Positions 35,889-45,106 of a stretch of DNA of 64,000 nucleotides are shown piece by piece. The notes below the pieces were generated by a model. It worked only from the letters and a program-made list of their open reading frames with translations, was not told where the DNA came from and searched no databases. The stretch comes from Verrucomicrobiota bacterium (lineage in GTDB: Bacteria > Verrucomicrobiota > Verrucomicrobiia > JADLBR01): contig JAKQKQ010000049.1 of the NCBI GenBank assembly GCA_029560585.1, positions 1 through 64,000 on the forward strand, written 5' to 3'. Every line of letters starts with the position of its first letter. The first letter of the stretch is position 1. The translations under genes were made by a program, and so were the position numbers.

Positions 35889-38888
35889 CTATTCCAGCTT
35901 GATTGAACGGATCTCGACTGTGACACCAGCTTCGGAGACGGGGTCAAAGCGGAACGAGGTGACGCATCCGCCCCAGTCCGGATTCCGCGCGAGGTCGAAC
36001 GTGTAGGTGTGCCATTGCCCGTCCCCGACGGCCGGGACTACGACGCTGGCGGTTTCGCTCAAGCCGGACGCCGACGTGGTCCAGAAGAGCTGGGCGTGGC
36101 CGGCCGGGCGGTCGAGACGCATCTCGACGAGGGCCCGCACGAAACGGCGCGCCCGCAGTTCGATATCGGGCGACGTCACCGCCGGGTCGCGGCTGGTCGT
36201 TGTGCCGCGCAGCACGTTCTCCCGCATCTCCAGATCCGCAAACCCCGACCACTGGCTCAGCAGCGGCCCCGACCACGCGGTGGTGTCCTTCCCAGGCTTG
36301 ACCTCGCCGCGCGCCTTGAGATACCACGACTCGGGCGAGGCGAGGCCGACGTCTTGCGGAACGACATCCGTGTGCTCTTTCGGCCCATCGCAGAACACGT
36401 CGCGGATCGCGTCGAGATAGGCGAAGCCGGAGCCGCGGTTCGGCTCGATGTAGTGCCCCTCGCCGAACTCGTTCCAGCAGCAGAAAAGGACCGCGTTCGT
36501 GCCGGGGCCCGCGCGGCCGGGAAGGCCGTCGAGAGAGGTCTTGGCGCGCTGGCAGAGGTCGCGGAATTTCTCAGGCGTGTTTTCAGACCAGAAGAACCCT
36601 TTAACGTGCCACGGACGGGGATCCCAGCCCATCATGGCCACGCGGACGTCAGGCAGCAGGTTCAGATCACGTTTAAACTTCCAGAGCGCCTCCTGCTGGC
36701 CGATGAAGCCTTCGACCGGGGCGCAGGTGTGGTTGCCTTCGACGGTCACCCGCGCGGGCTCCTGCCAACAGTTACCGTAGGCGGACGTGGAGTCCCACCC
36801 CTCCTTCGCCAAGGTTTCAAGATTCGGCTTGTCCTGCGTTTGCGCGCAGGCCACGAGGTACAGGCCGCCGAGCCCGCGGCGCCCGCACTCGGCCCGCATC
36901 AGGTTGAGCGCGTTCCTGACGTTTTCGCTTCCGCCGAGCTGGGAACGCAGCTGCGAAGGAACCCAGACGTAGAGGACGGGACGGCCGTTGAAGCGGAGGT
37001 AAGACGGATGGGAGAAATAACGGTCGATCCAGAAGGGCAGCACGTTTTGCATGAGATCGTCCGTCGAGCCGACGCCTTGGGCACAGCCGTTTTCCCACAT
37101 GATGCCGAACTTCATCATCGCCTGGTAGCGGGCCTTCAGAAAACCGTCATCCAGCGCGTGGCCGAGGTTCTGTTTGACCGGCTCGTTAACGCTTGACCGG
37201 TACCAGCAGTAGATCACGCCCGAGATGCCGTGCTCGACCATGAACTTGATGTGCCAGTCGGCGACCTCGGGAGTGCCTTCATTGTACCAGCCCAGCAGCG
37301 GCTGGCGCTCGGGCCACGGTTCGATGCGCTTCCAGCCCCAGTGGGTGCCGTGCTTCCACAGGGCGCAGTAGTGCGTCCAGAGCGCGTACCGGGTTTTCGC
37401 GGGCACGGGAACCGGCACGTATGAGGCGGCGGGCGCGTGCGGATCGGCCAGGAAGGCAAGCGTCTGTTCGGCGGCAACCGGCGCCTCCAAGCCGGGTCCG
37501 GAGACACTCACCCGGAACGCGCCTTTGACCGCCTGTGCGGCTTCCACGTCCCACGTCAGTTCGGTCTCGCCGCGGTAGCCGAGCACGGCAAGGGGCTGCG
37601 ACGCGGGGCTTTTCAGCGTCACGCCTTCCGGCGGTGCGAGCGCAGCGGTGAGAGGCTGTGAAGCGCCGGCCGCATTGCGCAGGCGCACGCAGATGCGGTC
37701 CGCCCGCCCGGCTCGCGGCAAAGTGGAGCCGGTGAAAATCCGGTCGATCTGGATGTCCGGTGCGGCGCGGGGCGCTTCGCCCACCTCCAGATACTCGATG
37801 CGGGCGGTGTTCCCCGCCGTGTCGGAGGGAACCACACCCAGCGCCAGAAGGTCGCCGCCCCAGCCGGCCACGGTCCAGGGATCGAAGACGTAGGTGTGCG
37901 GTTTTCCGTCGCCGGCGGCTTTGAAGGGGAGCTGGCCCGCACGCGTGGTGGTGACATAGATGAGCGACGCGGGGCCGCCCTTGTCGGCCGTCATGCGCAG
38001 GCTGATGAAGTCCTTCTTGTCGAGGTTCGCTCGGATCCGGTTGTGGATCGCAAGGGACTGGGGCGTCTTCGAGTTCACCACCAGCCGCCCGTCGGCGAGC
38101 GAAAGGGCCGCGCCATCCTGCGCGGTCCAGCCGTCCAAACCTGCGCCGGCAGTGAAGTCGAACGACGCGGAGGCGGTGCGCGCGGCGGCGTCATCGACGC
38201 CGTAGGCTTCACCGATAATCTCGCGCGGAGACAGCGCGCGGCGGTAGATCTTCACATACTCGACTGCGCCCCGCATCCCGCCCTGCGGCAGTGAGGAGAG
38301 GATCGTGAGCGGCGCGTCGTTGGCTGCGGGCGCGTCACCGCGGCGGGGCTGCGAATGGGGGCGGCCGTTGACCCAGAGCATGGCTTGCTGGCCGTCCCAC
38401 GTGGCCGCCAGATGATACCACGCGCCCAGCTGCGGCGGGATCACACTGACGCGCGGCTCCCACTGGCCGCCCACCCAGGGGAAGAACGAGAGGCTTCCGC
38501 CCTCCTCCGCCTGGTCTACGCGGAGCTGATACTGCTTGTCCTTGTGGACGATGAACAGGCGTTCAAGTGCCCCCGTGAGCTTCACCTTGGCCACCACGCT
38601 GAAGCCGCTCTGCATATTCAGGTCGGAAGCGGAGGGCACGAGAATCTTCTGGCTGCCGTCCAGCTCAAGCACGGTCTTTCCGTTCTCGACGACGGCTTTC
38701 ACGTTGGCGAGCTGCGCGGTGTGGCCGTGGCCCGAGAGGTCGGGCAGCGCGTTGGTCGCGGCGTCGAACCGCCAGTGGGCGACAAGGCTCGGGTCGGCTG
38801 TCTGTGGGGCCGCGCAGGAAACGTGAAGGGGAACGAACAGGACGGCGGCGAACAGCCAACAGGGCAACAGAGAGCCGACTGTGTTCAT
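35889..38888 (-). CDS. Exported LamG-WbsX/GH99-like protein (larger paralog)
   Basis: A 999-residue exported protein with a signal peptide (about 1-27, PCWLFAAVLFVPLHVSCAA). Domains in order: LamG-like jellyroll at about 35-225 (SLVAHWRFDAATNALPDLSG, WYHLAATWDGQQAMLWVNGR); a beta-sandwich at about 235-375 (FDFTAGAGLDGWTAQDGAAL, DGKPHTYVFDPW); an Ig-like segment; a WbsX/GH99-like barrel at about 480-830 (GWYNEGTPEVADWHIKFMVE, HGISGVIYCWYRSSVN, NGRPVLYVWVPSQL, AVLFCCWNEFGEGHYIEPN); and a second copy of the beta-sandwich at the end (FWTTSASGLSETAS, GDGQWHTYTFDLARNPDWGG). GH99-like proteins are thought to act on mannose-type or other polymers; a catalytic role is inferred from WNEFGEG. Its ATG overlaps the upstream gene's stop (ATGA), showing translational coupling. 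Confidence 0.82.
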   Translation of the reverse strand: MNTVGSLLPCWLFAAVLFVPLHVSCAAPQTADPSLVAHWRFDAATNALPDLSGHGHTAQLANVKAVVENGKTVLELDGSQKILVPSASDLNMQSGFSVVAKVKLTGALERLFIVHKDKQYQLRVDQAEEGGSLSFFPWVGGQWEPRVSVIPPQLGAWYHLAATWDGQQAMLWVNGRPHSQPRRGDAPAANDAPLTILSSLPQGGMRGAVEYVKIYRRALSPREIIGEAYGVDDAAARTASASFDFTAGAGLDGWTAQDGAALSLADGRLVVNSKTPQSLAIHNRIRANLDKKDFISLRMTADKGGPASLIYVTTTRAGQLPFKAAGDGKPHTYVFDPWTVAGWGGDLLALGVVPSDTAGNTARIEYLEVGEAPRAAPDIQIDRIFTGSTLPRAGRADRICVRLRNAAGASQPLTAALAPPEGVTLKSPASQPLAVLGYRGETELTWDVEAAQAVKGAFRVSVSGPGLEAPVAAEQTLAFLADPHAPAASYVPVPVPAKTRYALWTHYCALWKHGTHWGWKRIEPWPERQPLLGWYNEGTPEVADWHIKFMVEHGISGVIYCWYRSSVNEPVKQNLGHALDDGFLKARYQAMMKFGIMWENGCAQGVGSTDDLMQNVLPFWIDRYFSHPSYLRFNGRPVLYVWVPSQLRSQLGGSENVRNALNLMRAECGRRGLGGLYLVACAQTQDKPNLETLAKEGWDSTSAYGNCWQEPARVTVEGNHTCAPVEGFIGQQEALWKFKRDLNLLPDVRVAMMGWDPRPWHVKGFFWSENTPEKFRDLCQRAKTSLDGLPGRAGPGTNAVLFCCWNEFGEGHYIEPNRGSGFAYLDAIRDVFCDGPKEHTDVVPQDVGLASPESWYLKARGEVKPGKDTTAWSGPLLSQWSGFADLEMRENVLRGTTTSRDPAVTSPDIELRARRFVRALVEMRLDRPAGHAQLFWTTSASGLSETASVVVPAVGDGQWHTYTFDLARNPDWGGCVTSFRFDPVSEAGVTVEIRSIKLE

Positions 38889-40648
38889 TGAGGGTTTCCT
38901 TTTCCGTAAAGTCTGATCCAATCGATCTCGAACGTCTCGTCCACGGAGCCGATGTCAAGGCGCAGCGCCTCGAGCGTGCCGCCCCATTCCCCTTCGGGTT
39001 TCTTTGAGATCAGATACGTGTGCCACTCGCCGTCGCCCTTGAGCCCGAAGCTAAACGATTTGCGCTCGGACAGCGAAGGTGCCTTCTTCGTGGTCCAGAA
39101 GACTTCACAGACGCGGCAGTCTCTTGCCGCTTTGATCCGCAGGGCGATGTGGCCGATCGCTTCGACCTCAACGCCCAAGTGCTGCACAATCAGTTGCGGG
39201 TCGCCGCTGGTGACGCGGGCCACAAACCTACCGTTTTCAAAATTGACCGGCTCGATCTGATGGAACCGCCATCCCTCGGCAGTACCGGAATCAAATTCCC
39301 ACTTCTTCAGGACATCGGTCTGCGGCAAGGGCACGTCTGTCATGATCTTCGTCGTGCGCACGGACAGGGGCGGAGGCGGATAAGGCTGGCTTTCGAGCGC
39401 TTTTGCCTGCGCGACCTCCTCGGCGTTCAGCACACTGAAGCCGGCGACCTTTGCGTCGGAAGGCAGCAGGTCTGTATGGGCGTCCGGCGCGTCGGTGTAG
39501 ACCTTGCGCACGCGGTCGAGGAATTCGAAGCCGAATTCCTTGTCGGGCTCGATATAACTGCCTTCGCCCCATTCGTTCCACGCTTCGATGATCGCGAGGT
39601 TGTTGCGTTTGTCGATATAGCGCAGGCTGGCGCGGCACATCTTTTCGAAGAGGTCCGGCGTCTTGCCGGTGATCACGACGGCTTTCCCCCGCGCACGCGG
39701 ACGGTTGTCCCAGTTGGAGTCGACCGGCACGATATATGGCAGATCCTTTTTCCTGGTGGCCGACTGCCACATGGTCTCGCAATGCGTGACCATGTCGGCA
39801 TACGGAATCGAGAAACCACTCTTCCATTCGTATGGCGAATCCATGTCGGTGCCGTAGTACGCATAGGCCGTGAAGGCACTGAAGCCTGCCGCACCGCTGT
39901 GAGGGCCGCCGTTGAGGGCCACGAAGTAGAGGTCCTTCAGGCCTTTGGCCCGAAGCACCTTGTTCATTTCCCCGATCGCGCCGCGGAATCCGGCGGGGCC
40001 GCCGTTGGCGGCCACCAGCGGGTCGGAAAGAAAGGATATGAACACGGGCCGCCCCTCCACGGTCAGATAATTCGGCCGCTTGAAATAGTTGCCCGCGAGA
40101 TATTCGGCCATCTCCGTGAGGGCCCTGACGCCAAAGTCCAGGGGGGCGGGCTTGCCGTCCCGCTTCCAGTCGAGGCTGTGGTTGCACCAGTGGATGCAGA
40201 ACTTCATGCGGTCCGCATATTTCGCCTTCAGGAAACCCTGTTCGAGCGAGCGGGAGAGGCGCTTCTCGCCTGCGTTCCAGTACCAGTCGAAGGCAAAGAA
40301 GGAAACGCCGTGTTCGAGCGCCCATTTGATGTGCCAGTCATTGACCTCGGGCAGCGAGTCGTCGTAGAAACCGAGAAGCGGTCGCGGCGCCGGCTGCTTG
40401 GCTATGCAGTTTTTCCACTCGCTGTCCTCGTCATGCGTACGGTAGGGATAGTCGCCACGTCCGGTGTCGCGGTACCAGCCAGGAAAGATATAGGCACCCA
40501 GCGTGATCCGGCCCGCGACGGGCTCAGGAGCCGGCACGTATTCGCCTCCCCAGGTCTTCGTATCCGCATGGCCCGCAACAGCCATTCCGAGAAAGGCGGC
40601 CATCGCGAGGCTTGTTATCTCGGTCCGGCAAGATGCGGAAACTGTCAT
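38885..40648 (-). CDS. Exported WbsX/GH99-like protein (smaller paralog)
   Basis: A 587-residue protein with a signal peptide at about 1-29 (SLAMAAFLGMAVAGHA). The WbsX/GH99-like barrel covers about 45-420: LGAYIFPGWYRDTGRG, GFYDDSLPEVNDWHIKWALE, HGVSFFAFDWYWNAGEK, EGRPVFISFLSDP, NLAIIEAWNEWGEGSYIEPD. A C-terminal beta-sandwich at about 455-585 (EGWRFHQIEPVNFENGRFVA, FWTTKKAPSLSERK, GDGEWHTYLI) is similar to the terminal domain of the next gene. The two are clearly paralogs, coupled by a 4-base overlap. The start was placed at MTVSASCRT. WbsX was first named as a glycosyltransferase for O-antigen, but a signal peptide and the GH99-like motif favour an exported glycosidase. The upstream 359-base gap should hold the promoter of this two-gene operon. 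Confidence 0.85.
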   Translation of the reverse strand: MTVSASCRTEITSLAMAAFLGMAVAGHADTKTWGGEYVPAPEPVAGRITLGAYIFPGWYRDTGRGDYPYRTHDEDSEWKNCIAKQPAPRPLLGFYDDSLPEVNDWHIKWALEHGVSFFAFDWYWNAGEKRLSRSLEQGFLKAKYADRMKFCIHWCNHSLDWKRDGKPAPLDFGVRALTEMAEYLAGNYFKRPNYLTVEGRPVFISFLSDPLVAANGGPAGFRGAIGEMNKVLRAKGLKDLYFVALNGGPHSGAAGFSAFTAYAYYGTDMDSPYEWKSGFSIPYADMVTHCETMWQSATRKKDLPYIVPVDSNWDNRPRARGKAVVITGKTPDLFEKMCRASLRYIDKRNNLAIIEAWNEWGEGSYIEPDKEFGFEFLDRVRKVYTDAPDAHTDLLPSDAKVAGFSVLNAEEVAQAKALESQPYPPPPLSVRTTKIMTDVPLPQTDVLKKWEFDSGTAEGWRFHQIEPVNFENGRFVARVTSGDPQLIVQHLGVEVEAIGHIALRIKAARDCRVCEVFWTTKKAPSLSERKSFSFGLKGDGEWHTYLISKKPEGEWGGTLEALRLDIGSVDETFEIDWIRLYGKGNPQ

Positions 40649-41007
40649 GAGCGTCGGCCCATAATAAGCTTCGCCATTTCTCAAGGTTAAGCCACTGTTT
40701 AGCAGATCGGATTCACTTGTTTTTATGGTTCAATACGGAAACTGACTTCTATTGCTTTTGACGGGACTCCTCGAGCAGCGCAAGACCATCTTCGATATCC
40801 ACCCCATAGCGCCCCTCGGCAATCCGCTGCGCGGGAGGCGAAAATGGGAAATGATGGAGAACCGCGCCCGTTTTCCTATGTTACATGGTTTGCCGGATCC
40901 ATTCGAGGTCTAACATCTTAGTCATCCATATTCCTCTACATTTTCTGGCTGCGCGCCTCGCAAATCCTGTGTTCCTTCGCGCTTTCACTTCTACTGCTTA
41001 ACCCCTT
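40649..41007. other. AT-richer gap upstream of the WbsX pair
   Basis: The gap is visibly less GC-rich than its neighbours and should contain the promoter of the WbsX operon. No -35/-10 pair could be fixed. It also holds a short remnant reading frame (40749-40880). The end near 41007 borders the truncated beta-helix gene. Confidence 0.4.
40749..40880 (-). pseudogene. Possible gene remnant with a GRYGVDIEDGLALLEE tail
   Basis: A start-less reading frame of 43 codons on the minus strand ends with IAEGRYGVDIEDGLALLEES and RQKQ before a stop. The amphipathic, protein-like composition contrasts with the surrounding frames, and it looks like the C-terminus of a cytoplasmic protein. There is a stop just upstream and no start codon. 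It is kept as a possible remnant only; chance is not excluded. Confidence 0.25.
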
Positions 41008-41424
41008 TCAAACCAAATCACTACACTCTTTCGAAGGATAAATGATCATCCGGCACGTTCCTATTGCATTATATGCGCAAATAAGTTCGGGTTTTCGCCA
41101 GTTGCGCACACCCTTTTCAAGCGGAAGGCTGGCGGACAGGGCGCACTTGCGCGGCGCGAGCCGAACCAGGCAGTCGTCGAGCACCAGGCGCAGACTGGAC
41201 GGCACCAGCATCGCCCGCGTGACGGGCCAGATCCCGCCCCCCGTGCGTGCGTTGGCCCGCAGGATCAGGACCTCGTTCTCGCCCGAGGCCATTGTCTGCG
41301 CGATCGCCGCCTCGATCCGGTCGCTGTCGGAGTTGCCTGCGACCTCATTGGGCGTGAGCGCTACAGCCGCATAAACCGCGCACAAAACTGCGGCACCTCC
41401 CAACATGATGTTTCTTTCCAGCAT
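41008..41424 (-). pseudogene. Truncated exported beta-helix (GH28-like) gene
   Basis: The N-terminus reads MLERNIMLGGAAVLCAVYAA, a signal peptide, then SDSDRIEAAIAQTMASGENE, VLILRANARTGGGIWPVTRA and MLVPSSLRLVLDDCLVRLAP. This is how exported right-handed beta-helix proteins of the GH28/pectate-lyase group start (sequence of residue selection 'DxxRIxxAI', a strand, then 'LPSxxxLxLxDCxIRLA'). After about residue 90 the expected helix coils are missing; the frame runs on for about 45 unrelated residues and stops. The gene is therefore cut off, at a point that probably marks a recombination junction beside the RHS locus. It lies 53 bases downstream of the last RHS gene, where an immunity gene might have been expected. 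Confidence 0.55.
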
Positions 41425-41477
41425 AGTTCCTTCGTGCCCGAACGTCCTTCGGGCAGGCGTCCGCCGCTTGCCGCATG

Positions 41478-44400
41478 TCACTGTTGCGGCAAGCCCTTGG
41501 CCGCCGGCGCCGCCTTCTTGTTCGCCGCGTTCCACGATGCCATCCAGGGGGGCGGCATGGCGATCGGGTTCAAGACGTGGCGCACAGGCCCCAGCCGGTA
41601 CACCTCGCGGTACAGGTGCTCCTGCGCGGCAAAATAGTTCTCTGCCAGCGAGCATAGCGCGCTTTTGAGTCTGATCGCGACTCTTGAAATCAGGCTGTTG
41701 TTTTCTTCCGCGGCGGCCAAGCCGAATGGATCAATTAGGACGTCTGGACCGTTTATCGCGTATCCGTAAAGGAGAAGCTCCCCGTACAGGAATCGTGTCG
41801 GATCTTCGGTAGCAAAGCGGCCAAGCGATGGGACGTAGTATCGGTTTCTAAAGAAGCTGAAGGAAGTTTCGCGATCTAGTTCTCGCGCAACAAAGCCAAG
41901 GCGTTCGTCGAGAGCGCCATTGCCATGATCGCGGTCTTCACCGAATGCAGTATAATCCGCAGCTTGAACAATTTCGCCCAGCGGATTGGCTTCTTGAGAC
42001 ACGCTTCCAAGTCGATTTGGCAGATACCACTGGACGCCATTCTCGGAATCATGTCGCGCGATGGCTTGGTCAACGCGTTCGGTGTATAGGTAGCGAACCG
42101 TCTCACGTGTCCCGCTTTCCGTGAGTAGACCCGTCCAGAGGTTGTCGCGGTCGTGGCAATAGTTTTCCGTTTTCGTTGTTCCGTTTTCCGTGACGGTCTT
42201 GGCGATGCGGCGGCCGGTGGGATCGTAGGCGAAGGTGACGCCGAGGCTCTCGTGGCCGGAGGCGTCGGACTGGATGGCGGCGGTGAGGCGGTTGCGGTGG
42301 TCGAAGGTGTACACCCAGCGTTCGCCGGTGGTGAGGTGGGTTTTGCCGACAAGGTTGCCTTCGTCGTCGTGGGTGTAGGTGTGCTCGCCGTCGGAGAGGA
42401 TGCGGTTGGCGGGGCCGGTGCTGTACGTATTAGTGAACAAGGAGGAAACGGAGGTAACGGAGAGGGTCCTATTCCCCGCGGGGTCGTACGAATAGGTTTC
42501 GTCGGGGAGGACGGAGCGGTCGGCTCCTGTCAATTGGCCAATGGGGTCGTGGGTGTACGCGACCGTTTCGACGTGGTTGGATTCGGCCAGGAGTTGGCCG
42601 GCGGGATCGAACTGGTAGCGGTAGAAGCCGAGCACGTCGCCGGAGGGGGCGGTGTGGGTTAACGCCGTCATGCGGCGGAGGGTTTCGACAGATGGGCCGA
42701 GGAGTTCGGCGTGGTCGGGCTCGACGGCGAGGGGGCCTCGGGCTTTCAACGGCCGGATCTGGTCCAGCCAAGCCAACGATTCGCCCTCGAAGAGGGCGGT
42801 CTGTGCGCCGAGGTCGGCCTTGCCTCGGGCGAACTCGTAGGCGGTTTGGACGGAGGGCATGCCGTTAGCGAAGCGCACGATGTTCGTGAGGTCTCCGAGG
42901 GCGTTATAGGCGAGGGCGACGTCGGCGGGGGTGACCCCTCCCCCGCTCCAGGCGCGGGTGGCGAGGCGCCCGGCCGGGTCATAGGTGGAGGCGACGGTCA
43001 CGCCTTCGCCGTCCCAGGTACGGGTGACGCGGGAATTGCCGTCGTAGGCGTAATTCAAGACAAACGGCGCCGTGTCCCCCGGCAGCCAGCGGGAGATGGT
43101 TTCGAGGCGTCCGACGGCGTCATAGGTCATCTCGTGCCGGCTGTCGGGGTCCTCCATCATCACGGGTCGGCCAGCGGGGTCGAACTGGGTCTCGATGACC
43201 CGGACCACCGCGTTGGTCTCGATCCAGGTTTCGCGGACGGGGCGGTTGAGGGCGTCGAAGTCGAAGCGGCGGGTGCGGTTGAGGCGGTCGGTGATGGCGG
43301 TCTGGTTCCCGGCCGCGTCGTAGGAGAAGAAGCGCGCCTTGCCGAGGGGGTCCACCTCGGTGATGAGCCGGTTGAGGCCGTCGTAGCGGAACTCGGTCCG
43401 GTTGTTGTTCGGGTCGGACAGGGCGGTGCGGTTCTTCGCGTTGTCGTATTCGAAATGAACGGTATGGCCGGCATTGTCGGTGATGGACATCAGCGCGCCG
43501 TCGGCGCGGTAGGCGCGGAAGGAGTTGCGCCCGATCTGGTCGACGAGGTTCGTGAGCCGTCCGAGGGCGTCATAGTGGTACTGGTTCGTGCCGCCGTTGG
43601 GATCGCGGACCGCGACGATGCGGAAGGCGGCGTCGTAGTCGATGCCCGTCACGTGGCCGAGGGGATCGGTGACCTGGTCCAAGGCGCCGTTGGTGTTGTA
43701 GCGATAGCGGAACGTATTCCCCAAACCGTCGCTACGTGCCGTGAGGCGACCAGCGTCGTCGGTTTCGAAGCGATTCGTGTGGCCTTCGGCGTCGATGTAG
43801 AGGTTTGGGCGACCGAAGGCGTTGTACGTCATGCGGTGCGTGATGCCGCCGGGCAGGACGAACGCGTTGGGTTGCGCCGAGAGCATGACGCCGGGGCCGG
43901 GCGGTTCATAGCCGAAGCCAAAAGTGCGCCCATCGGGCTGCCTCACCGAGGTGACGCGGCCGTAGTCATCGCTTTGGAATTGCGTCTTATGTCCGGCGGC
44001 GTCGGTGCGGGCCGTCAGGTTCCCGTAGGCATCATATTCGTAGCGCTCGGTGCTTCCGAGGGGATCTGTGACCGAGAGCGGGTTGTTGTTCGCATCGTAG
44101 GTGTAGCGGGTGGTGTGGCCCAAGTCATCGGTGCGCTCCACTAGGTTACCGCGCGCGTCGAAGCGGTTGGAGGTGGTGCAGGCACACTCTGGCGTGACGA
44201 CGATTGGCCGATCTTTCTCATCATACACCGTGGTGGAGACCGCGCCGATCTCGTTGACGGTGCGGGTGACATTGCCGCGGGGGTCATAGGTGGTGGTGAA
44301 GGTGCCGCCGTAGGTATTGATTCGGGTTTCGGTGAGGCCGTCGTCGGAGTATAGGTAAGCGGTGGGGTTTCCGAGGGCGTCGGTGAATCGCTCCAGGCGG

Positions 44401-44504
44401 CCGCGGTCGTCGAAGGTGGGCAGCGAGAGCGCCTCACCGCAATCTCTCTGACTGGCGCTCGATGCCAAAGCGCCGAGAGTCAAAACAAAAACTCGATAAA
44501 ACAT
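41478..44504 (-). CDS. RHS/YD-repeat protein with C-terminal tip (third RHS unit)
   Basis: A 1008-residue exported RHS protein. A signal peptide (YRVFVLTLGALASSASQ) leads directly into YD repeats of the form GxxxxYxYDxxGRLTxxxDxxG, with no further N-terminal domain. Examples are RYTYDANNNPLSVTDPLG and RLNRTRRFDFDALNRPVR. The core closes with FFRNRYYVPSLGRFATEDPT, then PDVLIDPFGLAAAE, the DPxGL place where RHS proteins cleave themselves. The tip is about 80 residues long (SLISRVAIRLKSALCSLAEN, ending KKAAPAAKGLPQQ) and its activity is unknown. The frame also opens at a TTG two codons earlier. The core is clearly diverged from that of the giant RHS gene, so it is a separate lineage. No immunity gene could be identified after it. 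Confidence 0.87.
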   Translation of the reverse strand: MFYRVFVLTLGALASSASQRDCGEALSLPTFDDRGRLERFTDALGNPTAYLYSDDGLTETRINTYGGTFTTTYDPRGNVTRTVNEIGAVSTTVYDEKDRPIVVTPECACTTSNRFDARGNLVERTDDLGHTTRYTYDANNNPLSVTDPLGSTERYEYDAYGNLTARTDAAGHKTQFQSDDYGRVTSVRQPDGRTFGFGYEPPGPGVMLSAQPNAFVLPGGITHRMTYNAFGRPNLYIDAEGHTNRFETDDAGRLTARSDGLGNTFRYRYNTNGALDQVTDPLGHVTGIDYDAAFRIVAVRDPNGGTNQYHYDALGRLTNLVDQIGRNSFRAYRADGALMSITDNAGHTVHFEYDNAKNRTALSDPNNNRTEFRYDGLNRLITEVDPLGKARFFSYDAAGNQTAITDRLNRTRRFDFDALNRPVRETWIETNAVVRVIETQFDPAGRPVMMEDPDSRHEMTYDAVGRLETISRWLPGDTAPFVLNYAYDGNSRVTRTWDGEGVTVASTYDPAGRLATRAWSGGGVTPADVALAYNALGDLTNIVRFANGMPSVQTAYEFARGKADLGAQTALFEGESLAWLDQIRPLKARGPLAVEPDHAELLGPSVETLRRMTALTHTAPSGDVLGFYRYQFDPAGQLLAESNHVETVAYTHDPIGQLTGADRSVLPDETYSYDPAGNRTLSVTSVSSLFTNTYSTGPANRILSDGEHTYTHDDEGNLVGKTHLTTGERWVYTFDHRNRLTAAIQSDASGHESLGVTFAYDPTGRRIAKTVTENGTTKTENYCHDRDNLWTGLLTESGTRETVRYLYTERVDQAIARHDSENGVQWYLPNRLGSVSQEANPLGEIVQAADYTAFGEDRDHGNGALDERLGFVARELDRETSFSFFRNRYYVPSLGRFATEDPTRFLYGELLLYGYAINGPDVLIDPFGLAAAEENNSLISRVAIRLKSALCSLAENYFAAQEHLYREVYRLGPVRHVLNPIAMPPPWMASWNAANKKAAPAAKGLPQQ
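42162..42192. repeat. Short-word repeat GTTTTCCGTTTTC inside the RHS gene
   Basis: The words GTTTTCCGTTTTC and GTTCCGTTTTCCG follow each other, coding the segment TVTENGTTKTEN. A similar word array is found at 46052-46080 in the orphan RHS gene (coding KTENGT) and in the first codons of the 170-residue gene near 45060-45088 (MENGKLEKGK). This is a simple-sequence insertion inside coding DNA. Confidence 0.4.
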
Positions 44505-44574
44505 CGCCAAAGCAACCGGGCAGTCAATGTCTCAGCTCGCCAAGTTGGACCGCGTACCCCGCGACGAGACAAGG

Positions 44575-45087
44575 CTAAGAAGCCCCCGGGATCAGATGAT
44601 CGCACTCTAGCCACTCCCACGCACCGACGAGGTCCGCAAACGAGGTTGCGGATCGTATCTTGCCCCTCAGAACTTCTGGATCATAGTCCAGCAGGGGGCT
44701 GAAGAACGGTTCCGTGCCGTGCGCCAACGCGTCCTCAAATGCGTTTGCAAGTTCGCTCAAACAATAGGTTCCCGTGTGCGTCCACAAAACGCGGTGTATG
44801 TCGCGACAGGCGAGAGCCTCCGAGGGCGAGTCCACAACATGAACACCATTCGATAATTTCTTTCGCTCGGGCCCGCGCTTTGGGGGATTCTCGACGGAGC
44901 ATCGCCACAGATTCAAGTCTCCGTCATAGTTCAGGCGATACTGCCACTCGACGGAGCATTGGAATGCGAACATGCCGCTCACTTCCGTCTGGACACGGCC
45001 AAAGAGGGCTATAACGTGGTCTGCCTTCCAGACGGCGAAGAACGGAATCGATGGTGCCTTACCTTTTTCCAGTTTACCGTTTTCCAT
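44575..45087 (-). CDS. Unknown 170-residue protein, possible immunity protein
   Basis: No family is recognised. The protein is cytoplasmic-looking (no signal peptide or membrane segment), mildly acidic, with FFAVWKADHVIALFGRVQTE, WQYRLNYDGDLNLWRCSVEN and CLSELANAFEDALAHGTEPF. Its place, 19 bases after the end of a displaced RHS tip, is where immunity genes lie in polymorphic-toxin loci, so immunity to that tip is the best guess. It could instead protect against the tip of the RHS gene that follows. The first ten codons (MENGKLEKGK) are a simple-word repeat, so the true start may lie further inside the frame, and no ribosome site is clear. Confidence 0.6.
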   Translation of the reverse strand: MENGKLEKGKAPSIPFFAVWKADHVIALFGRVQTEVSGMFAFQCSVEWQYRLNYDGDLNLWRCSVENPPKRGPERKKLSNGVHVVDSPSEALACRDIHRVLWTHTGTYCLSELANAFEDALAHGTEPFFSPLLDYDPEVLRGKIRSATSFADLVGAWEWLECDHLIPGAS

Positions 45088-45106
45088 GGGCGATCACAAG
45101 GGCTGC

